A stretch of 64,000 nucleotides of DNA from Agromyces aurantiacus (lineage in GTDB: Bacteria > Actinomycetota > Actinomycetes > Actinomycetales > Microbacteriaceae). The notes under the pieces are model-generated. The model saw nothing but the letters and a program-made list of their open reading frames with translations, did no database searches and had not been told where the DNA came from. Every line of letters starts with the position of its first letter. Within the stretch, counting starts at the first letter, position 1. The position numbers were made by a program, and so were the translations under genes. Below, one piece after another: positions 32,214-41,194 of the stretch. The stretch is taken from the NCBI RefSeq assembly GCF_016907355.1, contig NZ_JAFBBW010000001.1:1-64000 (forward strand). Reading direction: 5' to 3'.

Positions 32214-33181
32214 GCGACGGTCTCCTGTCGACGGAAGGGGCTGAGGAAGGCGGCGAGGAGGGCGACGAACCCGGCCGCCACGAGGCCGAGCAGCACCGCG
32301 CCGAAGATGGGCGCCCACGGCTTCGCGGGGTCGCTCGACGCGGCGACCGCGGTCTCGAGGATGAGCCGCCCGATGCCGCCCGAGAAGCCGACCGAGATCT
32401 CGGCGACCACCGTGCCGACCACCGCGTTCGCGGCGGCGAGCCGCAGCGCCGGGATGAGGAACGGCACGCTCGCGGGCAGCCGCAGGCGGAACAGCGTGGT
32501 CCACCACCCGGCCGCGTAGCTGCGCATCAGGTCGAGGTGCGCGGCATCCGGCGACTGCAGTCCCCGCAGCGCGCCGACCGCGACCGGGAAGAACGCGAGG
32601 TAGCTCGCGATGATCACGACCGACATCCAGCTCTCCCACGAGAACGCGCCGAACTCCAGGCGCGAGCCCCAGTTGCGGATGAGCGGCGCGAGCGCGATCA
32701 GCGGCACGGTCTGGCTGAGGATGACGAAGGGGAGCACGGCGCGCTCGGCGATCCGGAACCCGAGCATGAGCAGCGCGAGCGCGAAGCCGACGATGACGCC
32801 CACGAGCCATCCGAGCGCCGCGACGCCGAGGCTCGTGAGGGCCGCCAGCAGCACGACCACGCCGAGCGGCAGCGCGCCGCGCGCCCGGGTCACGGGCTCG
32901 ATGATGCGCGCGACCATGTCCCAGGTGTGCGGCATGGCCTGGTCGCTCGTGCGCGGGAGCAGCCGGATGCCGCTGCCCGTCACGCCCTCCTGCGCGCCGA
33001 CGAGCCATCCGTCGGCCGGGCCGACCAGCTTGTACAGCTCCCACAGCGCGGCCAGGGCGAGCACGCCGAGCGCCCCCCACAGCACCGCGCGCCAGCGGCG
33101 CGACGTCGGTCGGGCCCGCACCGGTCGACGGGCGTCCGGCGGAGCCGCACGCGTGTCGAGACCCGCAGCCGGTGCGGTCAT
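32210..33181 (-). CDS. ABC transporter permease, subunit 2
   Basis: 323 residues. The N-terminal 40 residues are basic, then about seven hydrophobic segments. The EAA-like loop is MRSYAAGWWTTLFRLRLPAS then VPFLIPALRLAAANA. A loop of about 45 residues between helices 1 and 2 (VGAQEGVTGSGIRLLPRTSD) is longer than in subunit 1. It overlaps the oxidoreductase gene by ATGA. Confidence 0.9.
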   Translation of the reverse strand: MTAPAAGLDTRAAPPDARRPVRARPTSRRWRAVLWGALGVLALAALWELYKLVGPADGWLVGAQEGVTGSGIRLLPRTSDQAMPHTWDMVARIIEPVTRARGALPLGVVVLLAALTSLGVAALGWLVGVIVGFALALLMLGFRIAERAVLPFVILSQTVPLIALAPLIRNWGSRLEFGAFSWESWMSVVIIASYLAFFPVAVGALRGLQSPDAAHLDLMRSYAAGWWTTLFRLRLPASVPFLIPALRLAAANAVVGTVVAEISVGFSGGIGRLILETAVAASSDPAKPWAPIFGAVLLGLVAAGFVALLAAFLSPFRRQETVA

Positions 33182-34194
33182 GACTTCGCCGTGATGTGCT
33201 CGGAGAGCGCGGGGATCACCGTCTCGCCGTAGACCCGCAGCGTCTCCTCCTTGTTGTCGTGCTGGAGGTAGCCCGCGAACTGGTCGACGCCGAGCGCCTT
33301 CAGCTGCTCGAGCTTCTCGATGTGCTCGCTCGCCGACCCGAGCACGCAGAACCGCTCGACGATCTCGTCGGGCACGAACTCGGTGTGCGTGTTGCCGGCG
33401 CGACCGTGCTCGTTGTAGTCGTAGCTCTGGCGTCCCTCGATGTACTCGGTGAGCGCGGTCGGCACCTCGCCCGACTTCCCGTACTTCGCGACGATGTCGG
33501 CGACGTGGTTGCCCACCATGCCGCCGAACCACCGGCACTGGTCGCGCATGTGCTCCCAGTCGTCGCCGATGTACATCGGCGCCGCCACGCAGAACTTGAC
33601 CTCGGCCGGGTCGCGCCCCGCATCCTCAGCGGCGCGGCGCACGGTCTGGATCATCCACGACGCGATGTCGATGTCGGCCAGCTGCAGGATGAACCCGTCG
33701 CCGACCTCGCCGGCGAGCTTCAGGGCCATCGGCCCGTAGGCGGCGACCCACACCTCGAGCTCGGAGCCACGGCTCCACGGGAACTGGATGTGCGAGCCGT
33801 GGTAGTCCACGCCGCGAGAGTTGCCGAGCTCGCGGATGACGTGGATCGACTCGCGGAGCTCCGCGATCGTGGTGGGCTTGCCGTTGGTCACGCGCACCGC
33901 CGAGTCGCCGCGGCCGATGCCGCACACGGTGCGGTTGCCGAACATCTCGTTGAGCGTCGCGAACACCGACGCCGTCACGGTCCAGTCGCGTGTCGCCGGG
34001 TTCGTGACGAACGGACCGACCTTGATGCGCTGGGTCTGCGCGAGGATCTGGCTGTAGATGACGTAGGGCTCCTGCCAGAGGATGTGCGAGTCGAACGTCC
34101 ACACGTGGCTGAAGCCGTGCACCTCGGCGAGCTTCGCGAGCTGGATGGTGCGCGACGCCGGGGGGTTGGTCTGGAGGACCGCTCCGAATTCCAT
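33178..34194 (-). CDS. LLM-class (luciferase-like) flavin/F420-dependent oxidoreductase
   Basis: 338 residues. MEFGAVLQTNPPASRTIQLA and HVWTFDSHILWQEPYVIYSQ followed by VCGIGRGDSAVR match the bacterial luciferase TIM barrel, close to the subfamily often annotated as TIGR03842 F420-dependent oxidoreductase. It lies between dihydropyrimidinase and the importer with tight spacing. Such genes recur in hydantoinase clusters, where the reaction is not settled; it may oxidise or reduce the ring before hydrolysis. The cofactor could be FMN or F420. A cofD gene at 48.5 kb shows the host makes F420. Confidence 0.87.
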   Translation of the reverse strand: MEFGAVLQTNPPASRTIQLAKLAEVHGFSHVWTFDSHILWQEPYVIYSQILAQTQRIKVGPFVTNPATRDWTVTASVFATLNEMFGNRTVCGIGRGDSAVRVTNGKPTTIAELRESIHVIRELGNSRGVDYHGSHIQFPWSRGSELEVWVAAYGPMALKLAGEVGDGFILQLADIDIASWMIQTVRRAAEDAGRDPAEVKFCVAAPMYIGDDWEHMRDQCRWFGGMVGNHVADIVAKYGKSGEVPTALTEYIEGRQSYDYNEHGRAGNTHTEFVPDEIVERFCVLGSASEHIEKLEQLKALGVDQFAGYLQHDNKEETLRVYGETVIPALSEHITAKS

Positions 34195-34208
34195 GCTGCT
34201 CCCGTCGC

Positions 34209-35645
34209 TCAGATGAGGTACTGGCTGAGGCCGCGCTTGAGGTACTGCCCGTGGCCCGCCGCGCCCGTGAAGGTGTCGTTCTCGACGACCACCCGGCCGC
34301 GGCTCATGACGGTGTCGACCTTGCCGTCGATCTCGTAGCCCTCCCACGCGGAGTAGTCCATGTTCATGTGGTGCGTCTTGTCGAGGCCGATCGACGTGTG
34401 GCCGTTCGGGTCGTAGACGACGATGTCGGCGTCGGCGCCGGGCTGGATGACGCCCTTCCTCCCGTAGAGGCCGAACATGCGCGCCGGCGTGGTGCTGGTC
34501 AGCTCCACCCAGCGCTCGAGCGTGATCTCGCCGGTCACGACGCCCTGGTACATGAGGTCCATCCGGTGCTCGATCGAGCCGATGCCGTTCGGGATCTTCC
34601 GGAAGTCGCCGAGCCCGAGCTCCTTCTGGTCCTTCATGCAGAACGGGCAGTGGTCGGTCGAGACCATCTGGAGGTCGTTCGTGCGCAGCGCCTGCCACAT
34701 CGAGTCCTGGTGGCCCTCGGCGCGGCTGCGGAGCGGCGTCGAGCACACCCACTTGGCGCCCTCGAACGCGCCCCACTCATCGGACTTCGCGCCGAGCTGG
34801 TCCTCGAGCGAGAGGTAGAGGTACTGCGGGCAGGTCTCGCCGTAGACGTTCTGGCCCTTGTCGCGTGCCCACGCGAGCTGCTCGACCGCCTGCTTCGCCG
34901 AGACGTGCACCACGTAGAGCGGCGCGCCCGTGAGCTTGGCGAGCATGATCGCGCGGTGCGTGGCCTCCTCCTCCATCTCCCAGGCACGCGCGATGCCGTG
35001 GTAGTACGGGTCGGTCTTGCCGGCGTCGACGAGCTGCGCCGCGAGCACGTCGATCGCCGGGCCGTTCTCGGCGTGCATCATCGTGAGCAGGCCGGTGTCG
35101 CGCGAGACCTGCATGGCCTTGAGGATCTGCGCGTCATCCGAGTAGAAGACGCCCGGATAGGCCATGAACATCTTGAAGCTCGTGATGCCCTCGTCGGGCA
35201 GGCGCTTCATGGCCTCGAGCGAGGCCTCGTTGACGTCGCCGACGATCTGGTGGAAGCCGTAGTCGATCGCGCAGTTGCCGCCGGCCTTCTCGTGCCAGGC
35301 CGCCAGTCCGTCTTCGATGCGCTGCCCGTAGGTCTGCACGGCGAAGTCGATGATCGAGGTCGTGCCGCCGTGCGCCGCCGCGATGGTGCCCGATTCGAAG
35401 GTGTCGGATGCCTCGGTGCCCCCGAACGGCAGCTGCATGTGCGTGTGCGCGTCGATGCCGCCGGGGATCACGTACTTGCCGGTCGCGTCGATGACGCGGT
35501 CGGCGGATGCCGCGACATCCGTGCCCATGAGCTCGCTGCCGGGCTGCAGCACGGCGACGATGCGCTCGCCGTCGACGAGCACGTCGGCCTCGACGCGCCC
35601 GGTCGCGCTCACCACGGTGCCGCCGGAGATGAGGGTGGTCGTCAT
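34209..35645 (-). CDS. hydA: Dihydropyrimidinase / D-hydantoinase
   Basis: 478 residues, amidohydrolase TIM barrel. Metal ligands are visible: HTH in GIDAHTHMQLPFGG, the carboxylated Lys in GITSFKMFMAYPG, His in LTMMHAENG and YVVHVSAKQA, and Asp in VSTDHCPF. It opens 5,6-dihydrouracil, dihydrothymine or hydantoins to N-carbamoyl-amino acids in the reductive pyrimidine route. AAGGAGAA precedes the ATG. The nitrilase-fold gene just upstream provides the next step. Confidence 0.93.
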   Translation of the reverse strand: MTTTLISGGTVVSATGRVEADVLVDGERIVAVLQPGSELMGTDVAASADRVIDATGKYVIPGGIDAHTHMQLPFGGTEASDTFESGTIAAAHGGTTSIIDFAVQTYGQRIEDGLAAWHEKAGGNCAIDYGFHQIVGDVNEASLEAMKRLPDEGITSFKMFMAYPGVFYSDDAQILKAMQVSRDTGLLTMMHAENGPAIDVLAAQLVDAGKTDPYYHGIARAWEMEEEATHRAIMLAKLTGAPLYVVHVSAKQAVEQLAWARDKGQNVYGETCPQYLYLSLEDQLGAKSDEWGAFEGAKWVCSTPLRSRAEGHQDSMWQALRTNDLQMVSTDHCPFCMKDQKELGLGDFRKIPNGIGSIEHRMDLMYQGVVTGEITLERWVELTSTTPARMFGLYGRKGVIQPGADADIVVYDPNGHTSIGLDKTHHMNMDYSAWEGYEIDGKVDTVMSRGRVVVENDTFTGAAGHGQYLKRGLSQYLI

Positions 35646-35666
35646 TGGTTCTCCTTGGTGTCTGCT

Positions 35667-35697
35667 GGTCGAGGAGCGCGAAGCGCGTCTCGAGACC
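35667..35697. repeat. Single REP-like unit abutting the nitrilase stop codon
   Basis: Related to the element at 29083-29163: TGGTCGAGGAGCGCG then AAGCGCGTCTCGAGACC. It forms a stem with one bulge plus an inner GCGC/GCGC pair. It ends at the TAG of the amidase gene and lies 20 bp before the hydA start, between two genes of the same operon. Confidence 0.65.
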
Positions 35698-36545
35698 TAC
35701 GGCTTGGGGATGGACGTGTACGACTCGGGGCGACGGTCGCGGTAGAACTGCCACGAGTTGCGCACCTCGCGGATGAGGTCGAGGTCGAGGTCGCGGATCA
35801 CGACCTCCTCGTGCTCGTCGGAGCCGTACTCGCCCACGAGGTTGCCGCGCGGGTCGACGAACTGGCTCTTGCCGTAGAAGGTGACGGCGAGGTCGCCGTA
35901 CTCGTTGTCCTCCGTGCCGACCCGGTTGGGCGCACCGATGAAGTAGCCGTTCGCGGCGGCCGCGGCGGGCTGCTCGATCTCCCACAGCCGGTTCGAGAGC
36001 GCGGGCTTGGTCGCGTTGGGGTTGAACACGATCTGCGCGCCGTTCAGGCCCAGCTCGCGCCATCCCTCGGGGAAGTGCCGGTCGTAGCAGATGTAGACGC
36101 CGATGGGGCCGACCGCGGTCTGGAACACCGGGTAGCCGAGGTTGCCGGGCCGGAAGTAGAACTTCTCCCAGAACTTGTCGAGGTTCGGGATGTGGTGCTT
36201 GCGGTACTTGCCGAGGATGGTGCCGTCGGCGTCGACGACGACCGCGGTGTTGTAGTAGACGCCGGGCTGCTCCTCCTCGTAGATCGGCAGCACCATGACC
36301 ATGCCGAGCTCCTTCGCGAGCGCCGCGAAGCGCTGCACGATCGGGCCGTCGGCGGGCTCGGCGTAGTCGTAATACTTCACGTCCTCCGTGATGCCGAAGT
36401 ACGGACCGTAGAACAGCTCCTGGAAGCAGATCACCTGCGCGCCCTGCTCCTTGGCCTGCCGGGCGAACTGCTCGTGCTTGTCGAGCATCGACTCCTTGTC
36501 GCCCGTCCAGGTCGTCTGGGTGATGGCTGCTCGAACGATCGTCAT
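35697..36545 (-). CDS. Nitrilase-superfamily amidohydrolase, probable beta-ureidopropionase
   Basis: 282 residues. The catalytic triad is visible: Glu in VICFQELFYGPYF, Lys in LGKYRKHHIPN and Cys in GVYICYDRHFPEGWR. With dihydropyrimidinase downstream, the expected reaction is removal of the carbamoyl group from N-carbamoyl-beta-alanine, giving beta-alanine, CO2 and ammonia; N-carbamoyl-D-amino acids are the alternative. It is the first gene of the nine-gene operon, with AGGAGG before the ATG, divergent from a MocR-type regulator. Confidence 0.9.
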   Translation of the reverse strand: MTIVRAAITQTTWTGDKESMLDKHEQFARQAKEQGAQVICFQELFYGPYFGITEDVKYYDYAEPADGPIVQRFAALAKELGMVMVLPIYEEEQPGVYYNTAVVVDADGTILGKYRKHHIPNLDKFWEKFYFRPGNLGYPVFQTAVGPIGVYICYDRHFPEGWRELGLNGAQIVFNPNATKPALSNRLWEIEQPAAAAANGYFIGAPNRVGTEDNEYGDLAVTFYGKSQFVDPRGNLVGEYGSDEHEEVVIRDLDLDLIREVRNSWQFYRDRRPESYTSIPKP

Positions 36546-36721
36546 GGTGCCTCCTGAGTCGGTCGGCGTCGTTGCCGCCCGCCCGGACAGGCGCGGTGCG
36601 CGTGCTGCGCTAGTGCCTGCCCTGCGCGCGGGGACGCCGAGAGGTGGTGCCGAGGACCGCCGTCGGCTGGGGGCCGGCGACGGAGGAGCGGGCCATCCGA
36701 CCCGTTCTGTTATTCTTCGGC

Positions 36722-36779
36722 TTGAACATTTCCCTTGTGTTTCCGATTGTGACGCGGTGGTTAAACATCCTGTCCCTTG
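36722..36779. promoter_or_regulatory. Direct repeats in the divergent control region
   Basis: TTGAACAT (36722-36729) and TTAAACAT (36761-36768), each followed by CCCTTG (36732-36737 and 36774-36779). The region is clearly richer in A+T than its surroundings. MocR regulators often bind direct repeats, so these are candidate sites for the adjacent regulator. Confidence 0.4.
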
Positions 36780-36794
36780 CTTGGTGAGGAGGCA

Positions 36795-38222
36795 ATGGTG
36801 GGTTCTGCTCGTCGTGTGGATGTCTCGGAGCTGACGGCACTCGCCCCCTTCGCCGACACGACCCCGCGCGGCATCGCGGGCGACCTGGCGCGCCTCGTGA
36901 ACAGCGGGGAACTCGCGGCGGGCGTGCGCCTGCCGACCGTGCGTGAGCTGGCCTCCGAACTGGGGGTGAGCCCCGCCACGATCAGCCAGGCCTGGCAGGC
37001 GCTCGCACGCGCGGGACTCATCGAGTCGCGCGGTCGCGCGGGCAGCTACGTCCGGCGCGACGCGACCGACGGTCCCGCGATGCGCATGCGCGGGATGGCC
37101 GCGCCCGACGACCCCGTGCGCCTCGACCTGTCGCGCGGCACGCCCGACCCGCTGCTGCTGCCGCCGCTCGGCCCCGCACTGTCGCGCGTCTCGGCACGCG
37201 CCGACGTGGGGAGCTACCAGGCCGAGCCGGTGCTCCCGGCACTCGCCGCGGTGCTGCGCGACTCATGGCCGGGCGACGCCGACTCCATCGCGGTCGTCGA
37301 CGGCGCGCTCGACGCGATCTCGCGCACGCTCGACCAGGTCGTGCGGTTCGGCGACCGGGTCGTCGTCGAGCACCCCGGCTTCCCGCCCTTCCTCGACCTG
37401 CTCGACCTGCTCGGCGCCGAGGCCGTGCCGGTCGCGATCGACGAGCACGGGATGTCGCCCGAGGGACTCGCCTCGGCGCTGCGCCGACGACCGGCGGCGG
37501 TGCTGCTCCAGCCGCGCGCGCAGAACCCCACGGGCGCCTCGATGACGCCGGAGCGCGCCTCGGCGCTGGCGGGCGTCATCCGCTCTGCCGCCGACGACGG
37601 GCTCGCCGACCTCGTCGTCATCGAGGACGACCACTCGGGCCTCATCTCGACCGAGGGCGACGTGTCGCTCGCGCCGCACCTGCCCGACCGCGTCGTGCAC
37701 GTGCGGAGCTTCTCGAAGTCGCACGGACCCGACCTCCGCATCGCCGCCGTGGGCGGGCCGCGCGAACTCATCGGCCGCATTACGGCGCGCCGCATGCTCG
37801 GGCCGGGCTGGACCTCGCGCATGCTGCAGTCGATCCTCCTCGACCTGCTGACGGATGGCGCGGCCATCGACGCCGTCGCCGAGGCGCGCCGCGCGTATTA
37901 CACGCGCCAGCGCGCGCTTGGCGACGCGCTGCGCGCCCGCGGCGTGCCCGTCATGCGCGCCGACGGGATCAACCTCTGGATGCCCGTGCTCTCGGAACGC
38001 TCGACGCTCGTGCAGCTCGCGGCGGCGGGCATCCGCGTGGCGGGCGGGACGCCGTTCCTCGCGGCGGCGTCGAACGGCTCGCCGGTCGCGGGAGCGCCGC
38101 GCCGCGGCGGACCGGAGCGCGAGTTCGTGCGGGTGACGGTGGGCGCCGTGCGCGAGGACGCGCCATCCGTCGCCGACGCTTTGGCGAGCGCCGCCCAGCA
38201 CCTCGCCGCGGGCGGGTACTGA
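36795..38222 (+). CDS. MocR-type GntR regulator with aminotransferase-like domain
   Basis: 475 residues. Residues 15-80 form a GntR winged helix (GVRLPTVRELASELGVSPAT then ISQAWQALARAGLIESRG). The rest is a fold-type I aminotransferase domain with QPRAQNPTGASMTPERA and the PLP Lys in VRSFSKSHGPDLRIAAVGG. MocR proteins sense PLP adducts of amines or amino acids; beta-alanine would be a fitting signal for the divergent operon. The start is uncertain: ATG 36795 is 2 nt after GAGGAGG, and GTG 36798 is 5 nt after it. Confidence 0.88.
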   Translation: MVGSARRVDVSELTALAPFADTTPRGIAGDLARLVNSGELAAGVRLPTVRELASELGVSPATISQAWQALARAGLIESRGRAGSYVRRDATDGPAMRMRGMAAPDDPVRLDLSRGTPDPLLLPPLGPALSRVSARADVGSYQAEPVLPALAAVLRDSWPGDADSIAVVDGALDAISRTLDQVVRFGDRVVVEHPGFPPFLDLLDLLGAEAVPVAIDEHGMSPEGLASALRRRPAAVLLQPRAQNPTGASMTPERASALAGVIRSAADDGLADLVVIEDDHSGLISTEGDVSLAPHLPDRVVHVRSFSKSHGPDLRIAAVGGPRELIGRITARRMLGPGWTSRMLQSILLDLLTDGAAIDAVAEARRAYYTRQRALGDALRARGVPVMRADGINLWMPVLSERSTLVQLAAAGIRVAGGTPFLAAASNGSPVAGAPRRGGPEREFVRVTVGAVREDAPSVADALASAAQHLAAGGY

Positions 38223-38387
38223 CGCGCTGCTCCGCAGTCCGCCACCCCTGCGGGGCGGGCACGCGTGGTCGACTGCGGGCTCGTTCCGCTGGGCGGGGTG
38301 GTGGCGGGGCGGGTGGGGGGTGGTCGCTGGGAGTGCGCGGGGCTAGCCTCGGGGCGGGGGACGGACGGGCGTCGAAGGGGACGAGCG

Positions 38388-38969
38388 ATGCAACGACTGA
38401 CCGTGGACTTCATCATCTCGCTGGACGGCTACGGGGCGGCCGAGGGCTGGCCCGGCTGGTGGGGCATGGAGAGCCCCGAATACCTGGGATGGCTCGAGCA
38501 GTCGCCCGAACGGGACCATCCGATCCTGATGGGCGCGACGACCTACCGGCTGATGTCGTCGCTCGCCGCGTCGGGCGAGCCGGGCACCGACATGCTCGAC
38601 GCCGTGCCGAAGGTCGTGTTCTCATCGAGCCTCGCCGAACCGCTGACGTGGCCGAACACGCGCCTCGTGACGACCGACGCGATCGCCGCCGTGCGCGCGC
38701 TCAAGGAGGAGTCGGATCGGCCGCTGCGCACGCTCGGCAGCGTGTCGCTGTGCCGCTCGCTGCTGCGCGCCGGCCTCGTCGACCGGTACCGGGTCGTCGT
38801 GTTCCCCGTCATCACCGGGGCGACGGGCACCGACCGCATCTTCGACGGCTACCCCGACGTGCGCCTGGAACTCGTCGAGAGCCGCACCTTCGAGGGCGGC
38901 CTCCAGCTGCTCGAGTACGTGCCCACGGTGCTCGACGGCCCGCCCGGCGTCGGGCCCGCAGCTCGGTGA
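38388..38969 (+). CDS. Dihydrofolate reductase-like (RibD C-terminal) protein
   Basis: 193 residues from the ATG at 38388, which has AAGGGG 9 nt upstream. FIISLDGYGAAEGWPGWWGM, LMGATTYRLMSS and LGSVSLCRSLLRAGLVDRYR follow the order of the DHFR/RibD-C fold seen in many actinobacterial YwjB-like proteins. These bind NADPH but true substrates are mostly unknown. A TAGCCT box at 38344-38349 could be its -10, giving a leader of about 35 nt. Confidence 0.85.
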   Translation: MQRLTVDFIISLDGYGAAEGWPGWWGMESPEYLGWLEQSPERDHPILMGATTYRLMSSLAASGEPGTDMLDAVPKVVFSSSLAEPLTWPNTRLVTTDAIAAVRALKEESDRPLRTLGSVSLCRSLLRAGLVDRYRVVVFPVITGATGTDRIFDGYPDVRLELVESRTFEGGLQLLEYVPTVLDGPPGVGPAAR

Positions 38970-39032
38970 CGACACTCGTTGCGGGTGCGCGGCCGCCCGG
39001 ACCCGCAACGACCGTCCACACCTGAAGGGGGA

Positions 39033-41102
39033 TCAGGCGCGCGCGGGGTTCGGCGCCTTCGCGTAGTGGTCGGGCGTCACCGTGAGCTCGGCCTGCCCCG
39101 CGGTGATCGAGCGCAGGTCGAGCACGTAGCGCTCCAGCTCGGCCTCGGGAACGTGCGCCACGACGCGAGCCCGGCCGTCGGGCGCGGACTCGGTCGCGTG
39201 CACCCGGCCGCGCCGACCCGACAGGTCGGTGAGCACGGCGCCCTGCAGGTCGTTCGGCACCGTCACCGTCACGGATGACACGGGTTCGAGCACGATCGTG
39301 CCGGCCTCGGCGAGCGCGGCCTTCACGCCGATCGACGCGGCCGTGCGGAACGCCATCTCGGACGAGTCCACCGAGTGGGACTTGCCGTCGAGCAGCTCGA
39401 CGCGCACGTCGACCACCGGGTGGCCCTGCGGCCCGCCGGCTGCGAGCGCGTCGCGCGCCCCGCGCTCGACCGCGGGGATGTACTGCCTGGGCACCGCGCC
39501 GCCCGTCACCGAGTCGACGAACTCGAAGCCCTCGCCCGGCGTGAGCGGCGAGAGCCGCAGCTGCACGACCGCGAACTGCCCGTGCCCGCCCGACTGCTTC
39601 TTGAGCTTCCCCTCGACCTCGGCCGAGCCGGCGATCGTCTCGCGGTACGCGACCGGGGCGGGCCCCGTGGTGACGTGCACGCCGAACACGCGCGCGAGGC
39701 GCTCGACCGCGACGGCGACATGCGTGTCGCCGAGACCGCGCAGGATGGTCTTGTCGCCGGCGCGGTCGACCACGAGCGTCGGGTCCTCGGCCACGAGCCG
39801 CGCGAGCGCGGCCGACATCTTCTCGTCGTCGGACTGCGACGCGGGCTCGAGCGTGACCGAGTAGACGGGCGCACGCCGGGGCAGCGCCGCCGGCCGTGCC
39901 GTGCCGCTCGGCCGCGACCACAGCAGCGAACCGGATGGCGAGCCCTGCAGCTTCGCGACCGCGCCGACCTCGCCCGCGGCGAGCGTGCCGGCCGTGAGGT
40001 GCTCGGCCCCGCGCAGCCGGAACAGCCCGTGGATGCGCTCGTCGGCGCCCGTGGTGGCGTTGCGGAGCTTGTCGCCGGTGCGCAGCGTGCCCGAGAGCAC
40101 CTTGAGCATCGACACCTGGCCGACGAAGGGATCGGCCACCGTGCGGAAGACGTGCACGAGCGCCTCGCCGTCGGGTTTCGGCGCGACGCCCAGCTCGGTG
40201 CCGCCGCCGTCCTCGGCCGACCCGCCGACGAGGATGCGCGCGTCGTGCTCGAGCGACGACGGCGCGAGCTCGCAGATGAGGTCGGCGACCCGGTCGACGC
40301 CGGTGCCGCTGACGGCCGAGCACACCAGTACCGGCACGGCCTCGCCCGAGGCGACCTCGTGCGCGAGCGTGCGCTCGAGCTCCCGCACGGGCGGTTCGTT
40401 CCCCTCGAGGTAGGCCTCGAGCTGGGCGTCGTCGTGCGACACGATGTCCTCGGTCACGTCCACGTGCATGCGGTGCTCCTCGGCCTCGGCCTCGGGCGGC
40501 AGGGGCTCGTCGTGGTGGCGACCGTCGCCGTCATAGACGAGCGCCTGCTCGCTCAGCACGTCGGCGATCGCGTGGAACGCCTGCTCCTCGCCGAGCGGCA
40601 GCTCGAGCGGCCACAGGTGCTCCCCGAACGCCGCGCGGAGCTCGCCGATCACTCGGCGGAAGTCGGCGCGCGCCTTGTCCTCCTGCGTCACGACCACGAT
40701 CCGCGGCACGCCCGCGGCCTCGGCCGCCGCCCAGACGAACCGCGTGCCGCCGGTCACGCCGTCGACCGCGCTCACCACGACGATCGCGACATCCGCCACC
40801 GACAGCGCGGCGTCGACGCCGCCGACGAAGTCGGGATGCCCCGGGGTGTCGGCGAGCGTCACGCCGTACGGCACGCCGTCGGGCCCGGTCCAGTCGAGGT
40901 AGGCGAGCGAGAGCCCGAGGGTCGTGCCTCGCGCGATCTCCTCGGGCTCGTGGTCGCAGACGGTCGTGCCCTGCTCCACGGCGCCGACCCTCGGGATGGC
41001 ACCGGCCCGATGCAGCAGCGCCTCAGCGAGGGTCGTCTTGCCCGAACCTGCCGCGCCCACCAGCGCGATGGTCCGGTGGGTGGGGGTCGATGCCGAGTTC
41101 AT
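39033..41102 (-). CDS. fusA2: Elongation factor G-like protein EF-G2
   Basis: 689 residues, about the size of EF-G, with all domains from the GTPase core to the C-terminal VTPDHY region. The P-loop is GAAGSGKTT instead of the translational AHIDAGKTT, G3 is DTPGHPDF, and the base-specificity motif NKxD reads TQED. These changes mark the FusA2/EF-G2 branch (Mycobacterium Rv0120c-like), whose members bind ribosomes but do not replace EF-G in ordinary translocation. GGGAGG precedes the ATG. It stands alone, away from str-operon genes. Confidence 0.9.
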   Translation of the reverse strand: MNSASTPTHRTIALVGAAGSGKTTLAEALLHRAGAIPRVGAVEQGTTVCDHEPEEIARGTTLGLSLAYLDWTGPDGVPYGVTLADTPGHPDFVGGVDAALSVADVAIVVVSAVDGVTGGTRFVWAAAEAAGVPRIVVVTQEDKARADFRRVIGELRAAFGEHLWPLELPLGEEQAFHAIADVLSEQALVYDGDGRHHDEPLPPEAEAEEHRMHVDVTEDIVSHDDAQLEAYLEGNEPPVRELERTLAHEVASGEAVPVLVCSAVSGTGVDRVADLICELAPSSLEHDARILVGGSAEDGGGTELGVAPKPDGEALVHVFRTVADPFVGQVSMLKVLSGTLRTGDKLRNATTGADERIHGLFRLRGAEHLTAGTLAAGEVGAVAKLQGSPSGSLLWSRPSGTARPAALPRRAPVYSVTLEPASQSDDEKMSAALARLVAEDPTLVVDRAGDKTILRGLGDTHVAVAVERLARVFGVHVTTGPAPVAYRETIAGSAEVEGKLKKQSGGHGQFAVVQLRLSPLTPGEGFEFVDSVTGGAVPRQYIPAVERGARDALAAGGPQGHPVVDVRVELLDGKSHSVDSSEMAFRTAASIGVKAALAEAGTIVLEPVSSVTVTVPNDLQGAVLTDLSGRRGRVHATESAPDGRARVVAHVPEAELERYVLDLRSITAGQAELTVTPDHYAKAPNPARA

Positions 41103-41194
41103 GAGGCCTCCCGCGCCGGTGCGGATCTCCGTCAGTCCATCCATCGTGGACCCGTCGGCGTGGGAATGCCAGAGGTCGGAGGTCCCTCGCGGCT

